A stretch of 57,500 nucleotides of DNA from Cryptomeria japonica (lineage: Eukaryota > Streptophyta > Pinopsida > Cupressales > Cupressaceae), in assembly GCF_030272615.1 (NCBI RefSeq), contig NC_081411.1:217390154-217447653 (forward strand). The letters run 5' to 3'. A model generated the notes under the pieces. The model did no database searches and was not told where the DNA came from. It was given only the letters and a program-made list of their open reading frames with translations. Shown here piece by piece: positions 45,002 to 57,140 of the stretch (within the stretch, counting starts at the first letter, position 1; every line of letters begins with the position of its first letter). Both the position numbers and the translations under genes were made by a program.

Positions 45002-46359
45002 AATGCTAGAAAAATTATTGAAGGACTTTGTAAAGGCGTCGAAAATAAAGGTTTTCACTCTCCCTAAGTTGAGGGGGCTTCTATTTCTAGCATCTCAGCT
45101 CAACTCATCAGTCATTAGAGCACAACCTGGACAACCTAGAGGAAATTGTATGGTTTGATTCCTTTACTCTTTCACTTGTGATTGTTTTTCATTCACAATA
45201 GTCGTGGTCACTAGCCGAGGTGATTTGATATTATCACTATGGTTTTTTCAGTGGGAGGATTTTCAGCTGGGTAAGTCATCACCTTTGACATTTTCGTTTA
45301 AGGAAGCACTGACATTTTCAAAAGGGGAAATAATATAACCTAGTAATAAGTAGAACCAAAGAGAAAATAGCCTGCGATCCCTAATATGTGCATATAGCTA
45401 TTATGTATAGTACTTGTGATGGCCACTTTTCTATCTATTCTTCAGCATGCATCCTCTCTAGTTAATATTTTCTTCTATTTTTTAAGGCATAAAAAATTTA
45501 GTAGAAAACCAACATAAGACAATAGATGAGTCTAGTGGGATGTTCTACCAAATAAAGCCTATGACCTAATTAAGAAATGATTAATTCTAAGCTAATTGAT
45601 AAACAAAATCAATCTAACAAAATAGAAAATCTGATGTGAATAAAAGAATGTGCGGAAAATGATTGAAATCAAAAGACAAAAAAAAATGAGACATATAACA
45701 CAATTTTTAACGTGCTTCACCAAAATTGACTACATCCACTACAAAGCAGGAGAATTTTATATTAATATGTGTTTTTAACAGACATACATATGCTTTAGCT
45801 TATTACTCCACGAAAATTCATACAAACAATATTACATTATCTATATATGGATAAGTATCCAAGAGGGAATATAAATAGACAAGGTTATTGTATGGAAAAG
45901 AATTCTCTTTGGACTTCATATACCCAACAATCTATACATATAGTGGTGTGCTTGGAATGCATAAATTATTCATTTAGGATTGTGGTCCTAAACAACTCAA
46001 CACATTTTTTCTTGTGCTTTCTTTAATGATCACTCAATGTTTGGGCCAGTCTACAAGGTAAAGAGATCCCATAAAAAGGAATTGAAATGTTGGATAGAGA
46101 TGATGGTTTTCATATGGAGTAGCTTTTGTGTAGAGATGATGGTTTTGTATGGAGTAGTTTTTAAGATGATTATGGTAATGGTCTTAATAAAATATTTAGT
46201 GTCTATGAAAAATACAATTGTTTTTTTCGCAGTCACAAGACATAAAAATGTATGAGGTGATCCATTGATGAATTCTAATTGATGGGAAGATCAACACTTA
46301 CCTTAAGAAAATATGTCAGAAATCATATTTTTTCCTTTTTTAGTATTTTTTTAGTATTT
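45002..46359. other. Right part of unit A: dispersed repeat, no gene
   Basis: 45568-45632 matches 22355-22415 and 49608-49672. 46230-46355 carries a segment (GCAGTCACAAGACATAAAA..) that is further duplicated at 50271-50720. Two GATGATGGTTTT..ATGGAGTAG copies (about 46099 and 46136) form a short repeat. No recognisable protein. Confidence 0.5.
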
Positions 46360-47161
46360 CTTGAATGTATCTAAATGTTTCTCAACATGGAGCTATTTTT
46401 GGGCATATACTATTATCATTATAGTCCATGAGATAGGATTTATTTAGGGTATTGTATGAAACAATTCACATGCCTTTTGTTGCATTTTTTCTGAAGATTT
46501 GTTCTGCTGGTGAATGCTATAGAATCTGAAAATTATCCCTGTTCCTAAAGTTAGCTATTAAACTTAAATATTCATGACTAAGAAAACAATTGATAATCAA
46601 ATCATATAACCATAAACATCTAAATTGAACTCAGAAATAAATAATATCAATCATTGATCTCAAGAAAATTAGAATATACATTATTTTTAACAAGAGAGCT
46701 TTATTTTTCTTATTGCAGTTTAATGAAGAATACAAAGATGCCATATATATAGAGTTTTAAGCTTCTCCAATGAAAAAAAATTAAAAGATTAAAGAACTAA
46801 GCATTCACAACTCATAACAAAGCATGCACAACATTTAAAATAACTGGAAAAAAAGTAGGTGGACACTAAAGTTGAAATGGGAATTCAGACACTAAAGTTG
46901 AATTGGGCATTCTAAATAAAGAACTAATTGTCTTGAACTTGAAGCATGACGATAACTAGTTGACTATTACAGTTGATCTTGTAGTGACCTGGTGGAACTA
47001 AGAGCTCAACATCAATTATCCACATAATCACTCCCCCTTGATGCTGAGAGGGCTCATAATTTGATCTCAAGTGTCAAAAACTGAGCTTTTACAATTGTCT
47101 TACTGAAGATATACACTAATTGATCCTGAGTGTTTATGTGCTTCAATTCAAATTCCTTCTT

Positions 47162-47692
47162 CTATACCAAATCTTGAATGAAGTGATATTTCATATCAAA
47201 ATGTTTTGTTCTACTGTGATGAACTGGATTCTTTGCTAACTTGATGGAACTCACCTTGTCACAATAGATCACTATAGGCTGAATTTGCTTTTCTCCAATT
47301 CCTTCCAAAACTTTAATTTTGAGCCAAAGAGCTTGTGTACCAGCTGAAGTAATTGCATCATAATCTGCTTCTACAGATGAGAGGGAAACAATGTTTTGTT
47401 TATTTGAGCTCCAAGTAATCAAACCAGGATCAAAAGAGAAATAATTTTCAAATGTAGATTTATGGTCACCCATACTACCTCCCTAATCTGAATTATGAAA
47501 GGCAACATGATTGAATCTTTTAGAAGAGTAGTAATGAATGCCAAAATTTAGAGTGCATTTCCCATACCTCAAAATTCTCTTGGCTACCTTCATATGCATT
47601 TCTAATGGATTTGTCATGTATCTTGAAACAACTGAAAGGTAAAGGGCAAAGTCAACATTCTTCAAGATGAAACAGAGACAGAGGTGGCTCAA
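47162..47692 (-). pseudogene. Copia relic B: linker and RNase H
   Basis: Same as in unit A, 4017 bp further on. Here the linker is easier to read: SVVSRYMTNPLEMHMKVAKR, then LNFGIHYYSSKRFNHVAFHN, a TAG, and RNase H with KSTFENYFSF, SSVEADYDAITSAGTQALWL and LAKNPVHHSRTKHFDMKYHF. It retains the D in EADY, which unit A has changed to Y. Confidence 0.86.
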
Positions 47693-47694
47693 GA

Positions 47695-48257
47695 GGAAGT
47701 ATATGTGGAATAATCACAAGTTTTAAAGTGGAAGGAAAAGAGAACCATGTCTATAGATTGAAGAAGGAATTGTATGGTCTCAAGAAAGAACCAAGAGCAT
47801 GGTATGCTAAGATTGATAGATACTTTTAGGAGAGAAACTTTGAGAGAAGTAAGAGTGAACCTACCCTTTACTACAAATAAGAAGGTATTGATATTCTCAT
47901 CATAAGTTTGTTCGTTGATGATCTATTGTATTTGGGTAATAGCTCTAAGATGAAAGATGAATTCAACGTTGCTATGATGAATGAATTTGAGATGAAAGAT
48001 CTTAGTCTCATGAAATATTCTATGGGAATGGAGGTTTATCAAAGTAAGGATGAAATTTTGATTTGTCAAAGTAATGCACATGATATGCTGAAGAAAATTG
48101 ATATGGGTGATTGTAACCCTTCCTCCACTCCAAGTGCTCGTGGGTTTGTGATGTGTAGAGATGATGGCACTGAATTAGTTGATCAAACAACTTACAAAAG
48201 TATTGTTGGGAGTTTGATGTTTCTAACCCACACAAGGCCTGATATTCTTCATGAGAC
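47695..48257 (+). pseudogene. Copia relic B: inverted reverse transcriptase
   Basis: Plus-strand copy of the RT block with FVDDLLYLGNSS (about 47911; Tyr to Phe relative to unit A) and SLMKYSMGMEVYQSKDE, closer to the family consensus than unit A. It ends at the same TRPDILHE junction. The shared breakpoints show that the RT inversion happened before the tandem duplication. Confidence 0.88.
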
Positions 48258-48717
48258 ATCAGAGATCCAACCAATCCATCAAAGTGAAGTGTTGTCAAAT
48301 TCTTGCTTTCTTATGATTATGGCAACATTATTCCATCTTGGTGTCAAATTTCTCAACACCTTTTATTATCAAAACTTCATTGCTCATAGTTTCACCAAGT
48401 GTAGCAGTTTTATTGACCACATCTTTGACTTTCACGTAATAGTCACTTATACTTTCAGCTCCTTGCATCTTCAAATTCTCGAATTCTCTCTTCAACATCT
48501 GTAGCTTGACAACCTGAACTTGAGAAGTACCTTGCTAAGATTCTTATAGATTCTCCCAACCATCTTTAGTAGTTGTTGCTATTGAGATTCTTGGAAATAA
48601 GCTCTTATCAAAAGATATTTGAATGTGAAAAAAAGACTGAGCATTCTTCTTCCTTGTTTCCTTCTTGGTTGTTCTATGATTGACAAAAAGGGCATTCCAA
48701 TCAATTGGCTCCTCCAT
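48258..48717 (-). pseudogene. Copia relic B: gag segment
   Basis: Minus-strand gag from ATG 48715-48717, 4017 bp from its counterpart and with the same frame breaks and the same junction to RT. Protease and integrase are absent as in unit A. Confidence 0.8.
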
Positions 48718-50270
48718 TCACAACTCATAACAAAGCATGCACAACATGTAAAATTACTGGAAAATGGGTAGGCAGAGTAGAATTGGAGTTAACTATAGCT
48801 AACCAAATAACAAATCCTAAAACTAAGAATAGGCTAAACAAAAATATGCATGTGCATTCACATGCAGTATTGAAATGTTTGTTGTTATCTTAAAATACTA
48901 ACAAACACTAAAGTTGAATCAACATTATAAATAAAGAACTAATTATGTTGAACTTGAAACTTGACGGTGACTGGTTGAGAATTATGGTGGATCTTGTAGT
49001 GGTTTGCTAGAACAGAGAGCTCAACATCAGTTCTCCACAAATGCTAGAAAAATTATTGAAGGACTTTGTAAAGGCGTCGGAAATAAAGGTTTTCACTCTC
49101 GCTAAGTTGAGGGGGCTTCTATTTCTAGCATCTCAGCTCAACTCATCAGTCATTAGAGCACAACCTGGACAACCTAGAGGAAATTGTATGGTTTGATTCC
49201 TTTACTCTTTCACTTGTGATTGTTTTTCATTCACAATAGTCGTGGTCACTGGCCGAGGTGATTTGATATTATCACTACGGTCTTTTCAGTGGGAGGATTT
49301 TCAGCTAGGTAAGTCATCACCTTTGACATTTTCGTTTAAGGAAGCACTAACATTTTCAAAAGGGGAAATAATATAACCTAGTAATAAGTAGAACCAAAGA
49401 GAAAATAGCCTGCGTTCCCTAATATGTGCATATAGCTATTATGTATAGTACTTGTGATGGCCACTTTTCTATCTATTCTTCAACATGCATCCTCTCTAGT
49501 TAATATTTTCTTCTATTTTTTTAGGCATAAAAACTTTCGTAGAAAACCAACATAAGACAATAGATGAGTCTTGTGGGATGTTCTACCAAATAAAGCCTAT
49601 GACCTAATTAAGAAATGATTAATTCTAAGCTAATTGATAAACAAAATCAATCTAACAAAATAGAAAATCTGATGTGAATAAAAGAATGTGTGAAAAATGA
49701 TTGAAATCAAAAGACAAAAAAAAATGAGACATATAACACAATTTTTAACGTGCTTCACCAAAATTGACTACATCCACTAGGAAGTAGGAGAATTTTATAT
49801 TAATATGTGTTTTTAACAAACATACATATGCTTTAGCTTATTACTCCACGAAAATTCATACAAACAATATTACATTATCTATATATGGATAAGTATCCAA
49901 GAGGGAATATAAATAGACAAGGTTATTGTATGGAAAAGAATTCCCTTTGGACTTCATATACCCAACAATCTATACATAGAGTGGTGTGCTTGGAATGCAT
50001 AAATTATTCATATAGGATTGTGGTCCTAAACAACTCAACACATTTTTTCTTGTGCTTTCTTTAATGATCACTCAATGTTTGGGCTAGTCTACAAGGTAAA
50101 GAGATCCCATAAAAAGGAATTGAAATGTTGGATAGAGATGATGGTTTTCATATGGAGTAGCTTTTGTGTAGAGATGATGGTTTTGTATGGAGTAGTTTTT
50201 AAGATGATTATGGTAATGGTCTTAATAAAAGATTAAGTAGTGTCTATGAAAAAATACAATTGTTTTTTAA

Positions 50271-50720
50271 GCAGTCACAAGACATAAAAATGTATGAGGT
50301 AATCCATTGATGAATTCTAATTGATGGGAAGATCAACACTTACCTTAAGAAAATATGTCAGAAATCATATTTTTTCCTTTTTGAGTATTTTTTGAGTATT
50401 TCAATGATCATTGAATGTGTTAAGTTGATTCATTCATTTTCTCGTACCTAGATATTTCCCTCTCTAGAGAAACATGTTAGCATCATTCTTTTTGGTTTTT
50501 TAGCAGTCACAAGGCATAAAATGTATGAGGTGATCCATTGATGAATTCTAATTGATGGGAAGATCAACACTTACCTTAAGAAAATATATCAAAAATCATA
50601 TTTTTTCCTTTTTGAGTAATTTTAGTATTTCAATGATCATTGAATGTGTTAAGTTGATTCATTCATTTTCTGGTACCTACATATTTCCCTCTCTAGAGAA
50701 ACGTGTTAGCATCGGTTTTT
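50271..50720. repeat. ~235-bp tandem duplication
   Basis: GCAGTCACAAGACATAAAAATG ... GAGAAACATGTTAGCATC (about 50271-50485) is repeated as GCAGTCACAAGGCATAAAATG ... GAGAAACGTGTTAGCATC (about 50504-50717) with few changes. Its left part is also the end of units A and B. Confidence 0.8.
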
Positions 50721-51129
50721 AAAAGAAAGGTGAAATTATGGGTTAGAATATACCTCCACTTGAACATCTCAAATCAAATTTTTAAAATGTAAATCAATAA
50801 TAAACTTATTTTTTAAGATTGGACAACTCAACAACTTAAAAAAAATATTTTCAAAATGTTAATCAATAATAAACTTCTTTTGTACATTGGCTGCGGGCAA
50901 ATTTCTACATCACACTCCTATTTCTTGACTTTGAGAAAGGTTCAATTTTCCATATATATTGATGAGATTTATTAAGTTGTTATTATTATTTATCTTTGTT
51001 AACCAATTTGATGCAGGAAATTTTCTACCTAAAATAAATATTTATTATTTTAAAAGGCAAGATGTAATTTGAAAATATATATATTTGCAAAATAAATTAT
51101 TAATTTGATTAGTTATAAACTTTTATGGT
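50721..51129. other. AT-rich spacer with a short tandem repeat
   Basis: AAATCAATAATAAACTTATTTT (about 50790) recurs as AATCAATAATAAACTTCTTTT (about 50861). 50735-50790 matches 22970-23000. No gene. Confidence 0.45.
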
Positions 51130-51480
51130 TTATTCTAGTCTTCATTTTATTTAATATAAAAGAAATTTAATACACCTAAATAATGTCACATTCATCTAAT
51201 CATTTATTTCATCCAATCATCACTTAATTCCATTCATTTATTTATAAGGACCTTATCACCTAACTGTTCAATTGTTATCACCTGAGACTTTGTTGCTTAT
51301 TCAACTCTTAAGACCTCTTCACTTGCATCACTAACTTGTCCTAGGACCTAACCATCCATTTTAGCTAATTATTGTATAATTTATTCATTCATCTCTTAGA
51401 GCCTCATTGCTAATGCATCACCTAGTGTATACATGTTATTACCTTATTATCTGTGACTTCTATAGCTTACTAATTTAATT
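51130..51480 (-). repeat. Dispersed AT-rich repeat, third location
   Basis: The reverse complement contains TTAGGTGATAAGGTCC, AAGAGTTGAATAAGC and TGATGCAAGTGAAGAGG, matching 21960-22260 (same orientation) and 7570-8395 (opposite). It is followed on + by TTTAATTAATTTTTAAAG, as the 22-kb copy is by a similar AT block. Confidence 0.6.
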
Positions 51481-53562
51481 AATTTTTAAAGAAGATATTT
51501 CATTAAATTAGACTAATTTTAGTTATCTATTTAATAAAGAAATTGGTCAAGTCCATTTCATTCATCTATGAAGTCTGTTAACTATTTCATTCAATAATAT
51601 GCTATCCTTATTTCTTTCATGTACATGGTTAACTCCATATATGAGCAATGAAGTAGTTTTTCTTATTGTGAGTTGCAAAGGGGTAGTCCAAGCCTACATA
51701 TAAGTTTATTAGTTAAATGTAGGTTCAAGAAGCCCAATAGAAAATGCAATGATGGGAGGAAAATCCATGAATAAATCGTCTAATATAAGTACTTAGGTTA
51801 TAGAGCCACATTAATAATTTGTAGCTTAAATAGTGTTTCTATGGTGTATAAGTACACAAAATTAGATATGACAAGTCTATATCATATAGACATAAGTATA
51901 CATGTTGTTAAGAGAGATGAAAAGACTATAAGATTCAAGGAAATTTATGACCATGGGATCTATATTCAAGTAAGGAATTTGTAAGGGATATAAACATGCA
52001 CAAGACATAAATTGATATGCCCATAATTTTTTTTCAAGATTGTGAGGATTGGAGTTAGGAACATATTTTGTAACTTCCTAGGGGAATAGGAATGTACATG
52101 AAATACAAAAGAATTAGGATGTACACTATTAAGATACAAGAAAATGTATGACAATAAGATCTATATTTAAGTGTAATTCCAAAAAATTCATGACTTGAAA
52201 ACTTAAGTATTTTTTTTTAAATATCTATTCATATACATTATTCTATATGCACATGGGTGATTTACAACTTCCCTAATCTACCCTTTCTTCAATAAATTAC
52301 TCATGCCTTCAATAGTTGAAATAGATATAATTTCAACAACATATTTGTGATGCCTAAGACTTTACACATTGGTAACAATACAAATAACAACTATAAATAT
52401 ATACTATGCCAAAACACCTATTATGCAAGTAATAATGGTAAAGGGATGCATACACTTAAATAGTTATTATCCATGAACATCCTTCTTGTCTCCTCACCCA
52501 AGAGGGCAATATACTAAGTGGTGTCATGGAAATTAAATAGGGTTGGAAATCAAAGTTTCAAGACATTGCAAGGGAGGCTTCTTTAGGACCATACAAAACT
52601 AAGTCAATATATGTAGGTGCATAAGTCATGTTGCTATGACATATCAGAAAGTTGAAGAATATTTATTATAATTAAACCAAATCTAGATAACTATAATTAT
52701 AATTGTAATAATTTTATTTTAATCACAAATTTTTGGTCTATTCTTTGAGAGAAAACACAATGAAATTATTTAAAATACCTTATTTTACTTGACAATCTGG
52801 TGCAGTCACGATAGGAGGGTCGTCAAAGACAATAGTCGGGATCATGCAACAAGAGTTAACACAACAGAAGAAACACAATGTGATGGAGGAAATATAGAAT
52901 AGGTTTTATTATATCATGAAAATCAATTAGAAACTACCGACAACATGTGGCCTACAAGATTCGACACATTGGCCTGCTCACATACATGCTCAAATACAAT
53001 ATCAGTCTATTATGGACTTCTTAACCTTTAGATTTATCTTCTATGTTATAATGATGATCTCTACAAGCTCAATTGTATTGATTTATATGAAAGAGAATAA
53101 TCCGCATTGGCCCAGGATGAAACAAATGCTGATGAACAAAATGAAGCGATGTAAACAACCAGGTCAACCTCTGCCAAAGAGATCCCTCTGAAAAATCCAT
53201 AGGATGAAGTGTAGACCTAAGGGAAGGTTGTCCACACACCAAGGAATGTTGGTAACATCAAATTGAGGCCCTACAAGCTATGAAAAGGATCCACAAGATT
53301 CCTCAATAGCAAAATAGGTCCAAGCAGTTATGGTGTTCCAAGCTACAAAATTGTCTTTGTTTTGGAAGTGATAACTTTCCAAAAAAATATCCAAACATCC
53401 CACAGACTAAGTATAAGGTACATGAAAAAGTCCACAAACAAAATCCATCTCTACAAGATCCGATGAGAAAATGCAAAGAAACGTAGAAAGAAATGTTGAA
53501 ACTACAAAATAGGAAACAAACTAAAAAGAAAATAGTTTTGGTTGATGCAAGATTTCCATGAA
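51481..53562. other. AT-rich region; possibly the 3' end of the right-hand chromovirus in its last part
   Basis: No long frame to 52800. A phrase GA.AAGATTCAAGGAAATTTATGA..GATCTATATT (51931-51976) recurs about 205 bp later (52132-52172), an old tandem duplication. 52800-53562 follows the chromodomain stop of the minus-strand chromovirus and may be its 3' untranslated region and LTR, but I find no clear polypurine tract or TG start. Confidence 0.4.
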
Positions 53563-54285
53563 TCATAGATACTCTTGCATCAGACATTCAGGGTTGTTGA
53601 AAAAGTGAGTCCCTCACTTTTCTAGGTTCAAAGGAAAACAAAGGTGGTCCACCTCTACCTGAGAAATTCATGATGAACATTCAACTAGTCTGCCCTTCCA
53701 TTTCACAAGATATTCTCTCTATTGATTGCTCTGGGTGCTATGCCCAATTCCACTATCCAAAATATCATCAATCTAGTTTGGTTCCCTTCGGGATATCCAC
53801 TTCTCCAAGTCTGCTATACTGTCTTCACTGAATTTTGTCTGATGATACTGATGTAAGTCTGCAATATTGAATATAGGTGAAATTTCCAAAGTATCAATTA
53901 ACTCCACTTAAAATAGGTTTCCAGAAGTGAATTTATTCAAGATCTTACAAGGTCCAAACTACCTCATCTTTAACTTGTTATAGGTTATGATTGGAAATCT
54001 CTCTTTTCTCAGATACACCATCACTTTATCTCCAACTTCAAATTACTTATGTCTCCTTATTTCATCTACTTTCTCCTTATACTTCTTTGTTGTGTCTTCC
54101 AAATGTTGTTTGACCTGAGTATGTATTGTCTTCATATGCTCTACAAATTGTTCTGCTTCTGCAGTCCTTTTATCTTCATTACTGATGTCTATCAATTATG
54201 ATATACCTCTATTGTGTGCTTCGATAACAATCTCAAAAGTTGTTCTTCTGGTACTCCTATTCAAAGACAACCCTAAACCAATAAT
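53563..54285 (-). pseudogene. Integrase C-terminus and chromodomain
   Basis: The minus-strand reading resumes pol text at RSTRRTTFEIV (about 54270) and passes HNRGIS, AEQFVEHMKTIHTQVKQHLE, KVMVYLRKERFPIITYNKLK, FGPCKILNKF, LEISPIFNIADLHQYH, and the chromodomain REYLVKWKGR (about 53700). It ends FNNPECLMQEYL. Several stops interrupt it. These domains position and target the integrase to chromatin in intact members. Confidence 0.8.
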
Positions 54286-54485
54286 CAGCCACCAGAAATG
54301 ACTAGGAATCACCAGAGACCACAGGATGAGTGTCAATTGCTAACAATCTCCTCTTTTGGCATTGATGGCAACACTTGTGAAAAATGACTAAGTGTTGAGC
54401 ACTGTACACCGGTTCAAAAGAATCCTAAGAATTTCTAAGGCTCCCCCTTAGACAAATAATTCCACTCTTCATTACTATACATTTT
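54286..54485 (-). other. Polypurine-tract-like segment after the foreign ORF
   Basis: The minus strand reads GTTGCCATCAATGCCAAAAG, then AGGAGATTGTTAGCAATTGAC (about 54370-54331). This is the phrase by which many plant LTR elements pass from the last ORF through a polypurine tract into a TGTTAG-starting LTR. It suggests that the foreign ORF came with the 3' end of another LTR element. Only ~60 bp of LTR-like sequence remain before integrase resumes. Confidence 0.45.
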
Positions 54486-56280
54486 TCACCGTTCCTCTCC
54501 CCCTTTGACAAAAATGCCAAAGGTGGGGTTCTGCCCAAAATTTATATACATATATTTATAAATACTTGAAATTTTAGCATAAGTAGTCTCAAAAAATCCT
54601 AGGTGAGTATCCCACCCAGTCTTCAACCTATCCAAAATTGTGATAAATGCACTAAATAGAGTAGCATGAATTTCTAATTCTCTTAGGTCAGATGACATAG
54701 GTTGGGCCATCTCCTTCATACAAGCCACCTTATTACTTAATATGGTGTCCAACTGGGTTGCAATCAGGTTCTAGAGTTCACTTACTTTTCTTGAAACTTT
54801 GTCCTTGTCTGCTTGAAGGCTTGAGATTTGATCATTAAGAGCTATAATCTACCCTTCAATACTTGTAGTTAATATTACATTTGGATCAAAGGATTGAGAA
54901 ATACCAGCAAGCTTACCCTAGTAAACACATATTTGCTTATCTATATCTACAATGAATTTGGAGAAAATTAGGCAAAATTTGTACAATTTATCAGCTTCTA
55001 ACAATGTGTCAGAAATAATCTGCAGTCTCTTATTTAATCGTACTCTATCATCCTCTATCATCTTCCAGAATGTTTTCTTTCTAACATCCTTGAATCTATC
55101 CAAAAATTTATGTGTAGCAATCTTCTCCAAAGAATCAAAACTGGTATTTACACTGTTAATTAATTGTAACAATTTATCGAAGGGGCTCTTATTGGAATCT
55201 ATGTGTACATTAGGAGCCACCTTCTACAAAACATCAAATGACATCAAAATTAGCTTTTTATCATCAGATTTCAACTTCACCAGATCTTGGCTCTCCTGGG
55301 CTTGCACAACAGCTGTGAGCATGAGCTTCTCTACAGGAGACATTTCTCCAAGATCAACAACACCATCAAGATTAATAGGAATCTGAGGCAGGGTCCTTGT
55401 AAGATTAGGAGTGACAATTGCTACTCCTTTGCCTTTATCTACCTTAGTAACCTTAGCCTTTGTAGACACAACAACCTTCTTATTTTCACCATCCCCTTTA
55501 TCTTTTGCACTGGTGTTGCCACTTGGTGCAATATCAACCTGTTGGATCTCAAGGGTTGTAGTGTTACCTTAATGTTTTGGTTGATCCTTAGTCTGAGTCT
55601 CAACCTTCTGACTTATAAAAACACTTTGCTTCTCTTCCAACTGAGATGGCTTGAATGCATCCTTGTACAGAGGGTCATTCTGAATTATCTTAATCCATAC
55701 ATCCTCTATTTCTTTAGTCACCTCTTCCACATTTCTAATCATCAATCTGTTAATCATTTTCTTTCTTCGGAATTCCTTCTAATTCACCTCCTCAATCAAC
55801 CTCTTGGCTTCACCATGAGTAATACAAGTACAAACATTTACTATCTCTCTCTCCTTCATCTCCCTATCAATATTTATTGCAATCATTCTTCATGCATCTA
55901 TCAGACTGTACAATAATTTTGGAATGGACTTTTTCAATTCAATTAATGTTTTGCTAAAATTATGTAAATATAATACAACTGCCTCTTCAACTTTTCTCTT
56001 ATCTCCTTCACCAAAATTCTCATAGCATACTCCAAGATTCTTTAAGTTACCATCTACAATTATTTCATCAATTAATTGATCTACTTTCGATGAGGGAACA
56101 AATTCATATTTTCCTTGTTGAGCACTAGACTCACATTAAGTCTTGATTTTCCTTTCTCTTTTAGGCCTTGTGGTAGGTACAAGATCTGATTTTTCCTTTT
56201 TTCTCTGTTGGGCTCCACCAGACTATGACTTCCTCACCACTCTAAAAAACTCTCCTTTCTTCTTTGCCTTTCCTGCCAAA
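54486..56280 (-). pseudogene. Unknown ~590-codon ORF embedded in integrase
   Basis: One minus-strand frame stays in phase from about 55860, and probably 56280, to the TAG/TGA region at 54486. It is broken only by nonsense codons such as TAA 55569, TAG 55224 and TAG 54918. Not a pol domain. The N-terminal part is basic (AGKAKKKGEF, RPKRERKIK), like a nuclear-localisation or nucleic-acid-binding tail. The middle is helical and charged (IRNVEEVTKEIEDVWIKIIQ, about 55735). A Lys/Thr/Val-rich low-complexity stretch follows (STKAKVTKVDKGKGVA, about 55460). Long amphipathic helices (DDRVRLNKRLQIISDTLLEA, about 55050; DKDKVSRKVSELQNLIATQL, about 54820) suggest a coiled coil. The end is SIYKYMYINF near 54550. 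No Cys/His finger and no membrane anchor. I do not recognise it; an additional retroelement ORF or a captured host gene are both possible. Confidence 0.6.
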
Positions 56281-56556
56281 TGCCAATAATTATGACTATT
56301 ACCTTTTGCAAGTTGAAAAATTCTACAGGTCTAAACAAATTTCCTAACATGAAGCCATGGCCAAAACTAATTCTCAATAATCAATGCCACTACCTTGTCA
56401 ACACCAAAGTGTCCGACTAATGCTCCACTATGCTTCTCTTTTATCATACTCTCCCTCATAGAACTCCTAGGTATACACAACTAAACTCCTCTAGACAACA
56501 TCTCATCTTGAATGAAATAGTCTAACCACTTACTTCTATTCACCATAACCAATTCC
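56281..56556 (-). pseudogene. Integrase zinc-finger (HHCC) region
   Basis: The minus strand reads SMRESMIKEKHSGALVGHFG, then VDKVVALI and TCRIFQLAKGNSHN, the HHCC finger of Ty3/gypsy integrase. Both His are present. The second Cys is Phe (CRIF for CRIC), which would destroy zinc binding. A TAG precedes TCR. Sequence homologous to pol ends at AKGNSHN, about 56290, where the unknown ORF begins. Confidence 0.78.
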
Positions 56557-57140
56557 TTAGAAGCCTTCTGGAGGTTCTACAAAATCAAGATCATCCTCAT
56601 ACAAGTTCTTCAATTCCTCAAAACCTAATACGTCCACTCTCATATTTGTTAGAAAGTGCCTCCTTCTAATCAAGGCATCAACAACTCTATTTGATGTTCC
56701 ACTCGTATGCTTCAAAATAAAGGTATAACTTTGTGAGAACTCTACCCATCTCATGTGTCTTTGATTCAACTTACTCTGATTGCTCAAACACTACAAAGCT
56801 TGATGATCAATATACAACACAAACTTGCTAGGAAACAAATAATGTCTCCATTTTTTCAATGCTTGAACTATGGCATAAAACTCCTTATCATACACTAAAT
56901 ATCTCCTCCTTGCATGATTTAACCTATCACTCAAATATGATACCAGTCTTCCTTCTTGACTTAACACTTCTCCAATTGCATTTCCACTTGCATCGTAGTC
57001 CACTTGAAATACTTTGCTAAAATATCGTAGAGCCAACACAGGCTACTATCACCTTCTTCTTGAACAATTCAATTCTCTTATTTTCTTTGGTTGGCCACTT
57101 GAAATCTGTTCTCTCTCCTCTCATTGCTTCTATCATAGGG
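56557..57140 (-). pseudogene. RNase H of the right-hand chromovirus
   Basis: The minus strand reads [20 protein letters not shown] (D at the start of the domain), [20 protein letters not shown] (E), and, after a stop, LNQRHMRWVEFSQSYTFILK and SGTSNRVVDALIRRRH. This is the usual Ty3/gypsy RNase H with its acidic residues. It degrades the RNA strand during reverse transcription in live elements. Confidence 0.85.

Larger units (their letters stand above)
42342..46359. repeat. Tandem duplication, unit A (4018 bp)
   Basis: Starts CTTGAATGTATCTAAATG, which recurs at 46360. Equivalent features are offset by 4017-4018 bp over the entire unit with only scattered substitutions and small indels. The bases before each edge are GTATTTT (left), AGTATTT (centre) and AGTATT (right), so the junction has a short GTATTT microhomology. 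The unit holds part of the PPR fragment, a rearranged copia relic and ~1.3 kb of dispersed-repeat DNA. Confidence 0.88.
46360..50401. repeat. Tandem duplication, unit B (4042 bp)
   Basis: Second copy of unit A, ending where CTTGAATG is replaced by CAATGATCATTG at 50402. It is 24 bp longer through small indels, for example near 50229. High similarity across coding and non-coding parts alike points to a segmental duplication of already-dead DNA, not to two transposition events. Confidence 0.88.

Noticed and set aside
42342-50401. Two independent copia insertions
   Set aside because: Identity extends through non-element spacer and shared breakpoints at a constant 4017-4018 bp offset, which requires segmental duplication.
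54486-54752. Envelope-like gene of a retrovirus-type element
   Set aside because: No signal peptide, transmembrane anchor or Cys pattern is visible in the frame, and the position is inside integrase rather than after pol.
54952-55916. Plus-strand ORFs of 144 and 209 codons
   Set aside because: Antisense shadows of the unknown minus-strand frame. They are Leu/Ser/Asn-rich and not phase-consistent beyond themselves.
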